From Nonomuraea longispora (GTDB lineage Bacteria; Actinomycetota; Actinomycetes; Streptosporangiales; Streptosporangiaceae), in contig NZ_SMJZ01000027.1 in NCBI RefSeq assembly GCF_004348345.1, forward strand, positions 1 through 54,106: a DNA stretch of 54,106 nt, read 5' to 3'. Under the pieces are notes generated by a model. The model had not been told where the DNA came from and ran no database searches. It worked only from the letters and a program-made list of their open reading frames with translations. A program made the translations under genes and the position numbers. Below are positions 16,092 through 25,749 of this stretch, one piece after another. Position 1 is the stretch's first letter; each line of letters opens with the position of its first letter.

Positions 16092-18443
16092 ATGACCGAG
16101 GCCCTTGGCTTCGATCGCCATCATTCACATTTCAGCCGCCGGGATTTCGTGCGGTCCGCGGCGTTGGCCCCGCCCGCCGTGGCGTGGGCGGGCACATCGA
16201 GCGGCACATCGAGCGGCACATCGAGCGTGGCGGCGAAGCCGAGCCCGAGCCCCACCCCCACCGTCGAGGCGAAGGAGCGGGCCAAAGGAGTGCCCGCCTT
16301 CCCCGGGGCCGAGGGGGCCGGGATGTACACCACCGGCGGCCGGGGCGGCGCGGTGTACGAGGTCACCACCCTCGACGACGACGGCCCCGGATCATTACGC
16401 GAGGCGGTGGCCAAGTCCGACGGGACGATCGTCTTCCGGGTCGCCGGCACCATCCGGATCAAGGGCGGCCTCGACATCACCGGCAGCAACCTCACCATCG
16501 CCGGCCAGACCGCCCCCGGGCACGGCATCACCGTCACCGGCAACGAGACGCAGATCAAGGGCGACAACATCATCCTGCGCCACCTGCGCTTCCGCGGCGG
16601 CGACGAGCTCGGCACCGCCATCGACACCTTCGGCGCCCGCGACGTGCGCGACCTCATCATCGACCACTGCTCGTTCAGCTGGGGCGTGGACGAGTGCTTC
16701 TCCGTCTACGGCAACACCAACGTGACCGTCCAGTGGTGCGTCATCTCCGAGGGCCTGGTGAACTCGGTGCACCCCAAGGGCCGCCACGGCATGGGCGGCC
16801 TGTGGGGCGGCGACACCGTCACCTACCACCACAACCTGCTCGTCCACGAGAACGGCCGCAACCCGCGCTTCAGCTTCACCGAGGGCATGAGCCTGAGGGT
16901 GGACCACCGCAACAACGTGATCTACAACCCCGGGATCACGTCCTGCTACGGCGGCGAGTGGTCCAACGGCATCAACATCATCGGCAACCACTACAAGCCG
17001 GGCCCGAACACGCGGCCCCCGATCGCCAGGACGATCGTGGCGCCGGGGCGGTTCGGCCAGTGGCACGTCAGCGGCAACACGGTCGAGGGCCACGACGACA
17101 TCACGGCCGACAACACGCTCGGCATCACCTACCCCGTCGGCGGCATCACGCTGCTGCCCAGGCCGGTGGAGTTCGAGCACGGCATCACGGAGCAGACCCC
17201 GGCGCAGGCGTACGCCGCGGTCCTCGAACAGGCCGGAGCCACCCTGCCGCGGCGGGACGCCGTCGACGCCCGGCTGGTCGGCGAGGCGCGCACGGGCACG
17301 GGACGCCACATCAACTCGCAGAAGGACGTCGGCGGCTTCCTGCCGCTGCCGTCCGAGACGCCCGCTCCCGCCGACAGCGACCACGACGGCATGCCGGACG
17401 AATGGGAGAGCGCCAACGGGCTGGACCCGGAGAACCCCGACGACGCCGGGACGGTGGACGGCAGCGGGTACACGAACCTGGAGCGCTACCTGAACTCCAT
17501 CCAGCGGGCCGGTGCCCGCAACCCCCAGGTGGCGATCCTCTCCCCCAAGGCCGACCAGGTGTTCGCCGCCGCACAGGACGAACAGTCCGTCGTCGTCAAG
17601 GCCGACGCCAAGGCCATGGACGGCGCGTCCATCGCCACGGTCGAGTTCTTCCACGGCGACAAGAAGATCGGCGAGGCCACCGCGGCGCCGTACCAGGTGA
17701 CCTGGGAGAACGCGACGGACGGCACCTACTGCCTGACGGCCCGCGCGACCGACAGCACGGGGTCGGCCACCACCTCGTCGCTGGTGCCGATCCACGTCAC
17801 CCGCACCAGGCCCCACAAGCCGTGGAAGGCGCAGGACATCGGCGAGGTGCCCATCCCGGGCAGCACGGCGCTGAAGGACGGCGTGCTCACGCTGAAGGGG
17901 TCGGGCAAGATCGCCGGCTGGAAGGACTCCTTCCACTTCGCCCACCAGGCGGTCGGGTTCACCAAGCGGGGGCAGGTCGTCGAGATCACCGCGCGGCTGG
18001 ACCACATCAGCACGGGTCACATCGATGCCGTGGCGGGCGTCATGGTGCGCCAGGACCTCGCGCCGAACTCGCCGTTCATGATGGCCGGGATCGGTTACTC
18101 CGCCAGCGGCGACGACGGCGCCGGACTGCGCGCCAAGGCCATCAGGGTCGCCCAGCACGGCAAGGAGCCCAGCGTCGGCCTCTGGCCGTACGACGGCGAG
18201 GACCCGCTGAGCGTGAAGCCGTACTGGCTGCGCCTGGTGTGCCGGAGCCTGCCGACCGGCGACCACGAGTTCGAGGCCTTCCTCTCCGACAACTCCCTGA
18301 ACTGGGACCGCATCGGCTACGAGCGCATAGCGATGCGCAGCGGCCGGTTCTACGTCGGCCTCGCGGTCGACGGGAACCAGGAGGCGATCGCCGTCCGCAC
18401 CTACACCACGGCGCAGTTCAGCCTCGTGAAGATCAATGGCTGA
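16092..18443 (+). CDS. Exported PL1-type pectate lyase with Ig-like and C-terminal binding domains
   Basis: Cleaves de-esterified homogalacturonan by beta-elimination. A Tat-like signal (FSRRDFVRSAALAPPAVAWA) is followed by a Thr/Ser-Gly linker. The lyase domain starts FPGAEGAGMYTTGGRGG, then DDDGPGSLREAV, RHLRFRGG, DHCSFSWGVDE and HENGRNPRF, all typical of PL1-like beta-helix lyases of the long FPGAEG type. A calcium-loop DSDHDGMPDEWE (about residue 430) links to an Ig-like domain (IATVEFFHGDKKIGEA) and a C-terminal jelly-roll-like domain. ATG 16092 is preferred, because an upstream in-frame ATG at 15972 would lie inside the promoter/operator region. First gene of a 13-gene operon. Confidence 0.85.
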   Translation: MTEALGFDRHHSHFSRRDFVRSAALAPPAVAWAGTSSGTSSGTSSVAAKPSPSPTPTVEAKERAKGVPAFPGAEGAGMYTTGGRGGAVYEVTTLDDDGPGSLREAVAKSDGTIVFRVAGTIRIKGGLDITGSNLTIAGQTAPGHGITVTGNETQIKGDNIILRHLRFRGGDELGTAIDTFGARDVRDLIIDHCSFSWGVDECFSVYGNTNVTVQWCVISEGLVNSVHPKGRHGMGGLWGGDTVTYHHNLLVHENGRNPRFSFTEGMSLRVDHRNNVIYNPGITSCYGGEWSNGINIIGNHYKPGPNTRPPIARTIVAPGRFGQWHVSGNTVEGHDDITADNTLGITYPVGGITLLPRPVEFEHGITEQTPAQAYAAVLEQAGATLPRRDAVDARLVGEARTGTGRHINSQKDVGGFLPLPSETPAPADSDHDGMPDEWESANGLDPENPDDAGTVDGSGYTNLERYLNSIQRAGARNPQVAILSPKADQVFAAAQDEQSVVVKADAKAMDGASIATVEFFHGDKKIGEATAAPYQVTWENATDGTYCLTARATDSTGSATTSSLVPIHVTRTRPHKPWKAQDIGEVPIPGSTALKDGVLTLKGSGKIAGWKDSFHFAHQAVGFTKRGQVVEITARLDHISTGHIDAVAGVMVRQDLAPNSPFMMAGIGYSASGDDGAGLRAKAIRVAQHGKEPSVGLWPYDGEDPLSVKPYWLRLVCRSLPTGDHEFEAFLSDNSLNWDRIGYERIAMRSGRFYVGLAVDGNQEAIAVRTYTTAQFSLVKING
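16191..16226. repeat. Three perfect 12-bp repeats in the signal/linker region of the lyase
   Basis: GGCACATCGAGC three times in a row, in frame, giving GTSS units at the junction of signal peptide and mature protein. Confidence 0.9.
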
Positions 18444-18461
18444 CCAGACAGGAGCGTGCTC

Positions 18462-20447
18462 ATGACACCACGACCGTTGACGAGGAGGGGTCTGCTCGCC
18501 GGCGGCGGCTTCCTGCTGCTGGCCTCCGCCACTGGATGCGGCTTCTTCGACACGAGCCCCGACACGGGCGGCAAGGTCGCGAAGGCGGCAGACCTGTCGG
18601 CCAAGGAGGCTCCCGCGCTGGCCGAGCTGGTCAGGAACGGCAAGCTGCCGCCTCTCGCCGAGCGCCTGCCGAAGAACCCCCTGGTGGTCAAGCCGCTGAA
18701 GGAGGCCGGTGCGTACGGCGGCACGTGGAACTCGGCCATGGTGGGAGAGGACGACTGGGACTGGCTGATCTACACCCTCGCCTACGAGCCCGTCGTCCGG
18801 CTCAAGCCCGGCACCAACGGCCAGAAGGGCCCGGACGACATCATCCCCAACGTGGCCGAGTTCGAGGTCGAGAACGACGGCCGGGAGTACGTCTTCCGGC
18901 TGCGCGACGGCCTGAAGTGGTCGGACGGGCAGCCCTGCACGGCCGACGACCTGCTCTTCGCCTTCGAGGACGTGGCCGTCTACAAGGACCTGCACACGAC
19001 CGGCGTCTACGACCTCTACCTGGAGAACGGCAGCACGGACGAACTGGTCAAGGTGGAGAAGGTGGACGAGCGGACGGTCCGCTACGTCTACAAGGAGCCG
19101 AAGGCCGGCCTGCTGTTCCAGATCGCGGTCGCCACCTTCGAGCGGGGCGGGGCGGCCGGGTTCCTGCTGCCCAAGCACTACCTCAAGCAGTTCCACAAGA
19201 AGTACAACCCGGACGCCGACAAGCTCGCCAAGGAGCAGCAGTTCGAGGACTGGACCCAGCTGTTCATGCAGAAGAACGACTGGGCGCACAACGCCGACAT
19301 CCCCACGCTGCACCCATGGAAGATCATCACCGCGATCGGCGACGGCACGGCGGTGGTGGCCGAGCGGAACCCGTACTACTGGAAGGTCGACGACCAGGGG
19401 CGCCAGCTTCCCTACATCGACCGGTTCAGGTCGGACCTCCTCGGCGACGTCGAGGTGGAGCTGCTGAAGATCATGAACGGCGAGATCCACATGCAGCTCC
19501 GCAACTTCAACACGCCGGAGAACAAGCCGGTGGTCGCGCAGAACGCCGGGAAGGGCAAGTACCGCCTGTTCAACGTGCCGAGCCGGCTGAGCAACACGAT
19601 GATCATCCAGTTCAACCAGACGATCGGCGACGACGACCTGCGCGGGTTGTTCCAGAAGAAGGACTTCCGGATCGGGCTGTCGTACGCGATCAACCGCAAG
19701 GAGATCATCGACGGCGTGTACGCCGGGCAGGGCGAGCCCTGGCAGGCCGCGCCGTCCAAGAACAACGCCGTCTACGACGCGGAGTTCGCCAAGCAGTACA
19801 CGGAGTACGACGTCGCCAAGGCGGGCGAGTACCTGGACAAGGCCGGGCTGACCGAGAAGGACTCCACCGGCAGGCGGCTGGGCCCCGACGGCAAGCCACT
19901 GGTCGTCACCGTCATGACCAGCGCGGAGTTCCCGCACCACGTCCAGGCGCTCGAGTTCGTCAAGAGGCACTGGGAGGCGGTCGGGGTCAGCCTGCGCGTC
20001 GATCCCGTCTCGGACACGCTGTTCACCGAGCGCACGATGGGCAACAACCCGCAGGCGTCCACGTTCACGTGCAGCGACTTCGACGTGATCACCGGCACCG
20101 GCGGCAGCCACTACTACGTGCCGAGCAACTCCGGCAGCGCCCGCTACGCCATCCGCTGGGCCCTGTGGTACGGCAGCAAGGGCAAGAACGGCGACGAGCC
20201 GCCGGCGGTGGTCCGCGAGCAACTCGAGGCGTTCACCGCGATGCGTACCGAGCCGGACGTCAACAAGGCGCTGGAGCACGCCAGGAAGGTCGTGCGGATC
20301 GCCAAGGACCAGTTCTACGCGATCGGCATCAGCTCGCATCCCGACGAGTACGGCATCGTCTCCAACGAGGTCAAGAACGTGCCCGACTCCATGTCCGTCT
20401 GTCCCGTGAACCCCGGGCCGACCCAGCCCGAGCAGTACTCCTTCTGA
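18462..20447 (+). CDS. Family-5 ABC transporter substrate-binding lipoprotein
   Basis: Captures the oligosaccharide for the Opp-type importer encoded next. The signal (PRPLTRRGLLAGGG) ends in LASATGCGFF, a lipobox-like Cys, so the protein is probably a Tat-dependent lipoprotein. The body shows the SBP_bac_5 pattern: FRLRDGLKWSDGQPCTADD near residue 150 and IGLSYAINRKEIID near 410. About 660 residues, longer than peptide-binding members and like those reported for plant oligosaccharides. ATG 18462 has GGAG at 18451-18454; an in-frame GTG lies at 18456. The pectin context suggests an oligogalacturonide or RG fragment ligand (inference). Confidence 0.85.
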   Translation: MTPRPLTRRGLLAGGGFLLLASATGCGFFDTSPDTGGKVAKAADLSAKEAPALAELVRNGKLPPLAERLPKNPLVVKPLKEAGAYGGTWNSAMVGEDDWDWLIYTLAYEPVVRLKPGTNGQKGPDDIIPNVAEFEVENDGREYVFRLRDGLKWSDGQPCTADDLLFAFEDVAVYKDLHTTGVYDLYLENGSTDELVKVEKVDERTVRYVYKEPKAGLLFQIAVATFERGGAAGFLLPKHYLKQFHKKYNPDADKLAKEQQFEDWTQLFMQKNDWAHNADIPTLHPWKIITAIGDGTAVVAERNPYYWKVDDQGRQLPYIDRFRSDLLGDVEVELLKIMNGEIHMQLRNFNTPENKPVVAQNAGKGKYRLFNVPSRLSNTMIIQFNQTIGDDDLRGLFQKKDFRIGLSYAINRKEIIDGVYAGQGEPWQAAPSKNNAVYDAEFAKQYTEYDVAKAGEYLDKAGLTEKDSTGRRLGPDGKPLVVTVMTSAEFPHHVQALEFVKRHWEAVGVSLRVDPVSDTLFTERTMGNNPQASTFTCSDFDVITGTGGSHYYVPSNSGSARYAIRWALWYGSKGKNGDEPPAVVREQLEAFTAMRTEPDVNKALEHARKVVRIAKDQFYAIGISSHPDEYGIVSNEVKNVPDSMSVCPVNPGPTQPEQYSF

Positions 20448-20456
20448 GGCGCCGGC

Positions 20457-21455
20457 ATGCTGGGTTATTTCGGCCGCCGCCTGCTGTACGTGGTGGTGAC
20501 GCTGTGGGCCATCTCGATCGCCGCCTTCGTCATCATCAACCTGCCGCCGGGCGACTATGTCTCGACGCTGATCGCGAACGCGCAGGCGGGCGGCGAAGGC
20601 CTCACTCCGGCGGAGATCGAGAACCTCAGGCTGCGCTACGGCCTGGACGATCCGATCTTCTTGCAGTACTGGCGCTGGATCACCGCGATCCTGCTCCACG
20701 GCGACTTCGGTCAATCGTTTGCCTGGAATCAGCCGGTCGCCACGCTCATCGGCGAGCGGGTCGCGCTCTCGGCGATCCTGTCGATCAGCTCCCTGCTCAT
20801 GGTCTGGGCGATCGCGTTCCCCATCGGAATCTACAGCGCGGTCAAGCAGTACTCCTGGGGTGACTACGGGTTCTCCTTCCTCGGCTTCATCGGGATGGCG
20901 GTCCCCGAGTTCATGCTGGCGCTGGTCCTGATGTACATCGGGTTCCGCTACTTCGGCGCGAGCGTGGGAGGCCTGTTCTCGCCCGAGTTCCAGGACGCGG
21001 CCTGGAACCTGGGCAAGGTCCTGGACCTGATGGGACACCTGTGGGTGCCGATCCTGGTCATCGGGGTGTCCGGCACGGCGGGCATGATCCGGGTGACCAG
21101 GGCGAACCTGCTCGACGAGCTCTACCGGCCCTACGTGCACACGGCCAGGGCCAAAGGGCTGCCGGAGTGGAAGCTGCTGCTGAAGTACCCGGTGCGGATG
21201 TCGCTCAGCCCGTTCTTCAGCACGGTGGGCTGGCTGCTCCCGGGGCTCATCGGCGGGGAGACCATCGTGTCGGTCGTCATGAGCCTGCCGACGGGGGGCC
21301 CGCTGCTGCTCAGCGGGGTCATGAGCCAGGACATGTACCTGGTCGGCAGCTTCATCATGATCCTCAGCACGCTGACCGTGGTCGGCACCGTGGTGAGTGA
21401 CCTGGCGCTGGCCTGGTGGGACCCGCGAATCCGCAAACGGTACAAGAGAGAGTAG
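20457..21455 (+). CDS. ABC transporter permease, OppB/DppB type
   Basis: Six predicted membrane helices, starting FGRRLLYVVVTLWAIS. The cytoplasmic coupling loop has the family form RVTRANLLDELYRPYVHTAR with AKGLPEWKLL. 332 residues. It follows the binding protein by 9 bp and forms the membrane channel with the next gene's product. Family-5 importers carry peptides or oligosaccharides; the location suggests pectin fragments. Confidence 0.9.
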   Translation: MLGYFGRRLLYVVVTLWAISIAAFVIINLPPGDYVSTLIANAQAGGEGLTPAEIENLRLRYGLDDPIFLQYWRWITAILLHGDFGQSFAWNQPVATLIGERVALSAILSISSLLMVWAIAFPIGIYSAVKQYSWGDYGFSFLGFIGMAVPEFMLALVLMYIGFRYFGASVGGLFSPEFQDAAWNLGKVLDLMGHLWVPILVIGVSGTAGMIRVTRANLLDELYRPYVHTARAKGLPEWKLLLKYPVRMSLSPFFSTVGWLLPGLIGGETIVSVVMSLPTGGPLLLSGVMSQDMYLVGSFIMILSTLTVVGTVVSDLALAWWDPRIRKRYKRE

Positions 21456-21461
21456 CGCCAC

Positions 21462-22640
21462 ATGTTCCTCAGGCGACCGACGAAGGAAGTAGGGACGCTG
21501 CCGCAGTGGCGGCTGATGTGGCGGCAGTTCCGCCGGCACCGGCTCGCGATGGCCGGCGCGGCGATCCTGATCCCGGTGTACTTCGTGGCGATCTTCGCGG
21601 AGTTCTTCGCGCCGATGTCCAGCTCGACGGCGAACACGTCGATGACGTACGCGCCGCCGCAGATGGTGCGGTACTCGGGCGAGCACGGCCTGCACGTCTA
21701 CGGGTACACGACCGAACGCGACGCGACGACGTACGCGCAGACCTACACCGAGGACCCCGCCAAGGTGGTCAGGGTGGGGCTGTTCGTGCACGGCGACGAG
21801 TACAGGTTGCTCGGCCTGATCCCGTCCGACATCCACCTGATCGGCCCGGTCACCAAGGGCGAGCCGGTCTTCCTGCTGGGTTCCGACGGGAACGGCAGGG
21901 ACCTGCTGTCCAGGCTCATCCACGGCGCCCGGGTGTCGTTGTCGATCGGGCTGGTCGGGGTCGCCGCCAGCTTCTTACTCGGCATGCTTATAGGCGGCAT
22001 TTCCGGATATTTCGGGGGCGGCGTCGACAACGTCGTGCAGCGGGTCATCGAGTTCCTGATGGCGATCCCGACGTTGCCTCTGTGGATGGCGCTGTCGGCC
22101 GCGCTCCCCACGGACTGGGGGCCGCTGACCCGATATTTCGCCATCACGGTGCTGCTGTCGCTGATCGGGTGGACCGGGCTGGCCAGGGACGTGCGGGGGC
22201 GGTTCCTGTCGCTGCGCGAGGAGGACTTCGTCACCGCCGCCCGCCTGGACGGCGTCGGCCGGCTGTCGATCATCTTCCGGCACATGATCCCGTCGTTCGC
22301 CAGCCACATCATCGCCTCGCTGTCGCTGGCCATCCCGGCCATGATCCTCGGCGAGACCAGCCTGAGCTTCCTCGGCCTGGGGTTGCAGGCGCCGGCGGTG
22401 AGCTGGGGCGTGCTGCTGGAGGGCGCGCAGAACGTGCGCGTCGTCGCGAACGCGCCGTGGCTGCTGGCGCCGGGCGTCGCGGTGGTGATCGTCGTGGTCG
22501 CCATGAACTTCTTCGGAGACGGCTTGAGAGACGCGGCCGACCCGTACGGATCGGCCGGCGGAGCCCGGAGAAGGAAGCCCTTCTGGCGCCGCGCGGGGCG
22601 ACGTGCGAGCGCGACCATCAACATGGCGACGGAGAGGTGA
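21462..22640 (+). CDS. ABC transporter permease, OppC/DppC type, with long external loop
   Basis: Partner permease. The N-terminal cytoplasmic part WRQFRRHRLAMAGAAIL leads into membrane helix 1. An extended external segment of roughly 100 residues (about 50-150, with DEYRLLGLIPSDIHLIGP) precedes LLGSDGNGRDLLSRLIHGAR. The coupling loop is DFVTAARLDGVGRLSIIFRHM. At 392 residues it is longer than peptide-type DppC (about 300); the long loop is seen in carbohydrate-type family-5 permeases. It is tightly linked to the neighbouring transporter genes. Confidence 0.9.
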   Translation: MFLRRPTKEVGTLPQWRLMWRQFRRHRLAMAGAAILIPVYFVAIFAEFFAPMSSSTANTSMTYAPPQMVRYSGEHGLHVYGYTTERDATTYAQTYTEDPAKVVRVGLFVHGDEYRLLGLIPSDIHLIGPVTKGEPVFLLGSDGNGRDLLSRLIHGARVSLSIGLVGVAASFLLGMLIGGISGYFGGGVDNVVQRVIEFLMAIPTLPLWMALSAALPTDWGPLTRYFAITVLLSLIGWTGLARDVRGRFLSLREEDFVTAARLDGVGRLSIIFRHMIPSFASHIIASLSLAIPAMILGETSLSFLGLGLQAPAVSWGVLLEGAQNVRVVANAPWLLAPGVAVVIVVVAMNFFGDGLRDAADPYGSAGGARRRKPFWRRAGRRASATINMATER

Positions 22641-22646
22641 GCAGGC

Positions 22647-23663
22647 GTGCCCGCAGACGACGTGCTGCTTGAGATCGAGGACCTGCGCACCCACTTCCTG
22701 CTCGACGACGGCGTGGTGTGCGCGGTCGACGGCGTGGACCTGCGCGTGCGCAGAGGCGAGACGCTGGCCATCGTCGGCGAGTCCGGCTGCGGGAAGAGCG
22801 TCATGGCCCGCTCGATCCTGCGCCTGGTGGACCCGCCGGGACAGATCGAGGGCGGCCGGATCACGCTGCACCGGCAGGACGGGCCCGTCGAGCTGGTCGG
22901 CGCGGACAAACGGCTGCTGCGGCAGGTGCGCTGGCGGGACATCGCGATGGTGTTCCAGGAACCGATGGCCTCGCTGAGCCTGGTGCACACCATCGGCAGC
23001 CAGATCGTCGAGGCGGTCCGGCTGCACGAGAACGTCGGCAAGGCCGAGGCCCGCGAGCGGGCGATCGACATGCTCGAACGGGTCGGCATCCCCAAGCCCC
23101 GGCACCGGGTCGACGCCTACCCGTTCGAGCTGAGCGGCGGCATGCGGCAGAGAGCCATGATCGCCATGGCGCTGTCGTGCCGCCCGAGCCTGCTCATCGC
23201 CGACGAGCCGACGACCGCGCTCGACGTGACCACCCAGGCGCAGATCCTCGAGCTGCTGCGGGACCTGCAGGCGGAGTTCGGCATGGCCATCATGCTGATC
23301 ACGCACGACCTCGGCGTGGCCGCGCAGGTGGCCGACCGCATGGCCGTCATGTACCTGGGCCGGGTGGTCGAGTACGGCGCCGCCGAACAGGTGCTCGCCG
23401 CCCCCCGGCATCCGTACGCGCAGGCGCTGCTGCGCTCGATGCCCCGGCTCGGACGCGCCTCGCGCACCCGGCTGGCGGCGATCAGGGGCATGGTGCCGCC
23501 GCCGTTCGCGCGGCCGGACGGCTGCACGTTCCACCCGCGCTGCGACAGCGCCATGGCCGGCCGGTGCGACACCGTGACCCCGAGCAGCGTCGTGGTGGGC
23601 GACCGCGAGGTCTCCTGCCTCCTCTACGACGACGAACAGCAGGAGCGGGAGGAGCGGCGATGA
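22647..23663 (+). CDS. ABC transporter ATP-binding protein, OppD type
   Basis: ATPase with Walker [10 protein letters not shown], signature LSGGMRQRA and Walker [14 protein letters not shown], then the Opp C-terminal extension containing [11 protein letters not shown] with further Cys residues. 338 residues. GTG at 22647 is preceded by GGAGAGG (22631-22637). The stop overlaps the next gene's ATG by ATGA, as expected for a stoichiometric OppD/OppF pair. Confidence 0.9.
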   Translation: MPADDVLLEIEDLRTHFLLDDGVVCAVDGVDLRVRRGETLAIVGESGCGKSVMARSILRLVDPPGQIEGGRITLHRQDGPVELVGADKRLLRQVRWRDIAMVFQEPMASLSLVHTIGSQIVEAVRLHENVGKAEARERAIDMLERVGIPKPRHRVDAYPFELSGGMRQRAMIAMALSCRPSLLIADEPTTALDVTTQAQILELLRDLQAEFGMAIMLITHDLGVAAQVADRMAVMYLGRVVEYGAAEQVLAAPRHPYAQALLRSMPRLGRASRTRLAAIRGMVPPPFARPDGCTFHPRCDSAMAGRCDTVTPSSVVVGDREVSCLLYDDEQQEREERR

Positions 23664-24709
23664 GCACGGAGCCCCTGCTCAGGCTCGAAGGCCTGACCAA
23701 GCACTTCCCCATCCGCAGCGGCCTGCTCGGCCGGCAGGTGGGCGCGGTCAGGGCCGTGGACGCGGTGGACCTGGCCGTCGAGGAGGGCACCACGCTCGGC
23801 CTGGTCGGTGAGTCCGGTTGCGGCAAGACCACGCTGGGCCGGTGCATCGTGCGAGCGCACGACCCGTCCGGCGGGCGCATGCTCTACCGGTGGCCGGACG
23901 GCTCGGTGATCGACGTGGCGGGGCTGAAGGAGAAGGAGCTCAAGCCGTACCGGGGGCAGGTGCGGATGATCTTCCAGGACCCGCACTCGTCGCTCAACCC
24001 CCGCAAGACGCTGCGCGAGATCATCGGCGAGCCGATGCGGGCGCACGGGTACGGCACCAAGGAGGAGGTCCACGCCCGCGTCGGCGACCTGCTCGACCGC
24101 GTCGGTCTGCGCCCCGAGTACGCCGACCGCTACCCGCACGCCTTCAGCGGCGGCGAACGCCAGCGGGTCGGGATCGCGCGGGCGCTGGCCCTGTCGCCCC
24201 GGCTGGTCGTCGCCGACGAGGCGGTGAGCGCGCTCGACGTGTCGGTCCGGGCCCAGATCCTCAACCTGCTGACCGACCTGCAGGACGAGTCGGGTCTCGG
24301 CTTCCTGTTCGTCAGCCACGACCTCGGCATCATCGAGCACGTCGCCGACGTCGTCGCGGTGATGTACCTCGGCAAGGTCGTCGAGCAGGGTCCGACCGGC
24401 GAGCTGTACGGGCGGCCCCTGCACCCCTACACCGAGGCGCTGCTGTCGGCGGTGCCCGACCCGGACCCGGCGGCCAGGAGGCACCGCGAGCGGATCAAGC
24501 TGCTCGGCGACATCGCCGACCCGGCGCACGTGCCGCCCGGCTGCCCCTTCCACCCGCGCTGCGTGTACGCCAGGGACGTGTGCCGCACGGACCCGCCGCC
24601 GCTGCGCGAGGTCGGAGGGCGCCGCGTCGCCTGTCATTTCGCGGAGGAACTGGAGTTGCGCGGCGTCCCCGACCCGGACGTGCGCGAGGACCCGAAGGTG
24701 AGCGCATGA
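23660..24709 (+). CDS. ABC transporter ATP-binding protein, OppF type
   Basis: Second ATPase: Walker A GESGCGKTTLG, signature FSGGERQRVGIARAL, Walker B LVVADEAVSALDV, and the Opp C-terminal GCPFHPRCVYA motif. 349 residues. ATG at 23660 overlaps the preceding stop and its own stop overlaps the following ATG, so translation is coupled from transporter to hydrolase genes. Confidence 0.9.
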   Translation: MSTEPLLRLEGLTKHFPIRSGLLGRQVGAVRAVDAVDLAVEEGTTLGLVGESGCGKTTLGRCIVRAHDPSGGRMLYRWPDGSVIDVAGLKEKELKPYRGQVRMIFQDPHSSLNPRKTLREIIGEPMRAHGYGTKEEVHARVGDLLDRVGLRPEYADRYPHAFSGGERQRVGIARALALSPRLVVADEAVSALDVSVRAQILNLLTDLQDESGLGFLFVSHDLGIIEHVADVVAVMYLGKVVEQGPTGELYGRPLHPYTEALLSAVPDPDPAARRHRERIKLLGDIADPAHVPPGCPFHPRCVYARDVCRTDPPPLREVGGRRVACHFAEELELRGVPDPDVREDPKVSA

Positions 24710-25749
24710 CCGACCCCCGTTTCGACGGCGTCCTCCGTCCGTCGGGCACGCTGCCCGGCACGCGGGAGGCGCTGCTGCCCGCGCCGCACGGCCCGGACAA
24801 CCACGCGGCCAACCTGCTCCGCACGCGGGACGGTGAACTGCTGTGTGCCTGGTTCAGCGGCCCAGAGGAGGGCTCCCCCGGCACCGATGTGGTCGTCTCC
24901 CGGCTGGCCGGCGAACGCTGGGAGACGCCGCTGCTCGTCGCCGCCGACCCGCTGCGCAGCGAGCAGAACCCGGTGCTGTTCGACGGCGGGGACGGGCTGG
25001 TCCGGCTGCTGCACACCTCCAGCGAGCCGTACGACCAGACGACGGCGCACGTCGTGGTCAGGACGTCGGCCGACGCGGGCCGCACCTGGAGCGAGCCGGA
25101 CGTGCTCTTCGCCGAGCCGGGCGTCTTCGTCCGGCACCCGCCGCTCGTCCGGGCGGACGGGACGTGGCTGCTGCCCGCCTACCACTGCGGCAAGGCGGGC
25201 GACCGCAGCGTCGTCCAGGTCAGCGCGGACGGCGGCCGTACGTGGGCCGAGCACGCGGTCCCCGGCAGCGGCGACCTGGTGCAGATGACCATCGCCGAGC
25301 AGCCAGGCGGACGGCTGCTGGCGATGTACCGCGACCGGCGGGCAGGGCGGATCTACGCCTCCACCTCGGCAGACGGCCGCACCTGGTCGGCGCCGGAACG
25401 CACCGGCCTGCCGAACAACGACTCCTCCGTCCAGCTCACGAAGCTCGGGGACGGGCGACTGGCGCTCGTCTACAACGACGCGAGCCTGGAGCGCGGTGAG
25501 TACCGGTGGGTGGTCAAGAACGGCAGGCAGCGCAAGAAGGCGCTGCGCACCCCTCTGGTGCTCGCGGTGTCGGACGACGGCGGCGAGAGCTGGCCGTACC
25601 GGCGGGTCCTGCAGGACTCCGACGACGAGTACTGGCAGAACGAGCTCGGCTACTCCTATCCGAGCGTCATCGACGGCGGCGACGGGCGCGTGGACGTCGC
25701 CTTCTCCTACCTGCGCAAAACCATCAAACATCTGGAGATCGGCCTGTGA
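24706..25749 (+). CDS. Cytoplasmic BNR/sialidase-fold enzyme (GH33-like), substrate unknown
   Basis: Six-bladed-propeller protein of the BNR_2 type. Four Asp-box-like repeats are visible: SADAGRTWSEP, SADGGRTWAE, SADGRTWSAP and SDDGGESWPY. No signal peptide, 347 residues, so it probably acts on imported oligosaccharide. Its ATG overlaps the OppF stop. In Bacteroides RG-II degradation a GH33 enzyme removes 3-deoxy-lyxo-heptulosaric acid, so a Dha- or Kdo-type target is possible here. Other BNR-fold families are lyases. Function is therefore only inferred; catalytic residues cannot be assigned safely by eye. Confidence 0.6.
   Translation: MTDPRFDGVLRPSGTLPGTREALLPAPHGPDNHAANLLRTRDGELLCAWFSGPEEGSPGTDVVVSRLAGERWETPLLVAADPLRSEQNPVLFDGGDGLVRLLHTSSEPYDQTTAHVVVRTSADAGRTWSEPDVLFAEPGVFVRHPPLVRADGTWLLPAYHCGKAGDRSVVQVSADGGRTWAEHAVPGSGDLVQMTIAEQPGGRLLAMYRDRRAGRIYASTSADGRTWSAPERTGLPNNDSSVQLTKLGDGRLALVYNDASLERGEYRWVVKNGRQRKKALRTPLVLAVSDDGGESWPYRRVLQDSDDEYWQNELGYSYPSVIDGGDGRVDVAFSYLRKTIKHLEIGL

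Noticed and set aside
16184..20863. Very long + strand frame overlapping the lyase and binding protein
   Set aside because: Shadow frame, Arg/Pro/Gly-rich, crosses two well-supported genes.
16395..21923. Very long open frame on the - strand (over 1800 codons)
   Set aside because: It is the GC-skew shadow of the lyase, binding-protein and permease genes; Arg/Val/His-rich without any domain pattern.
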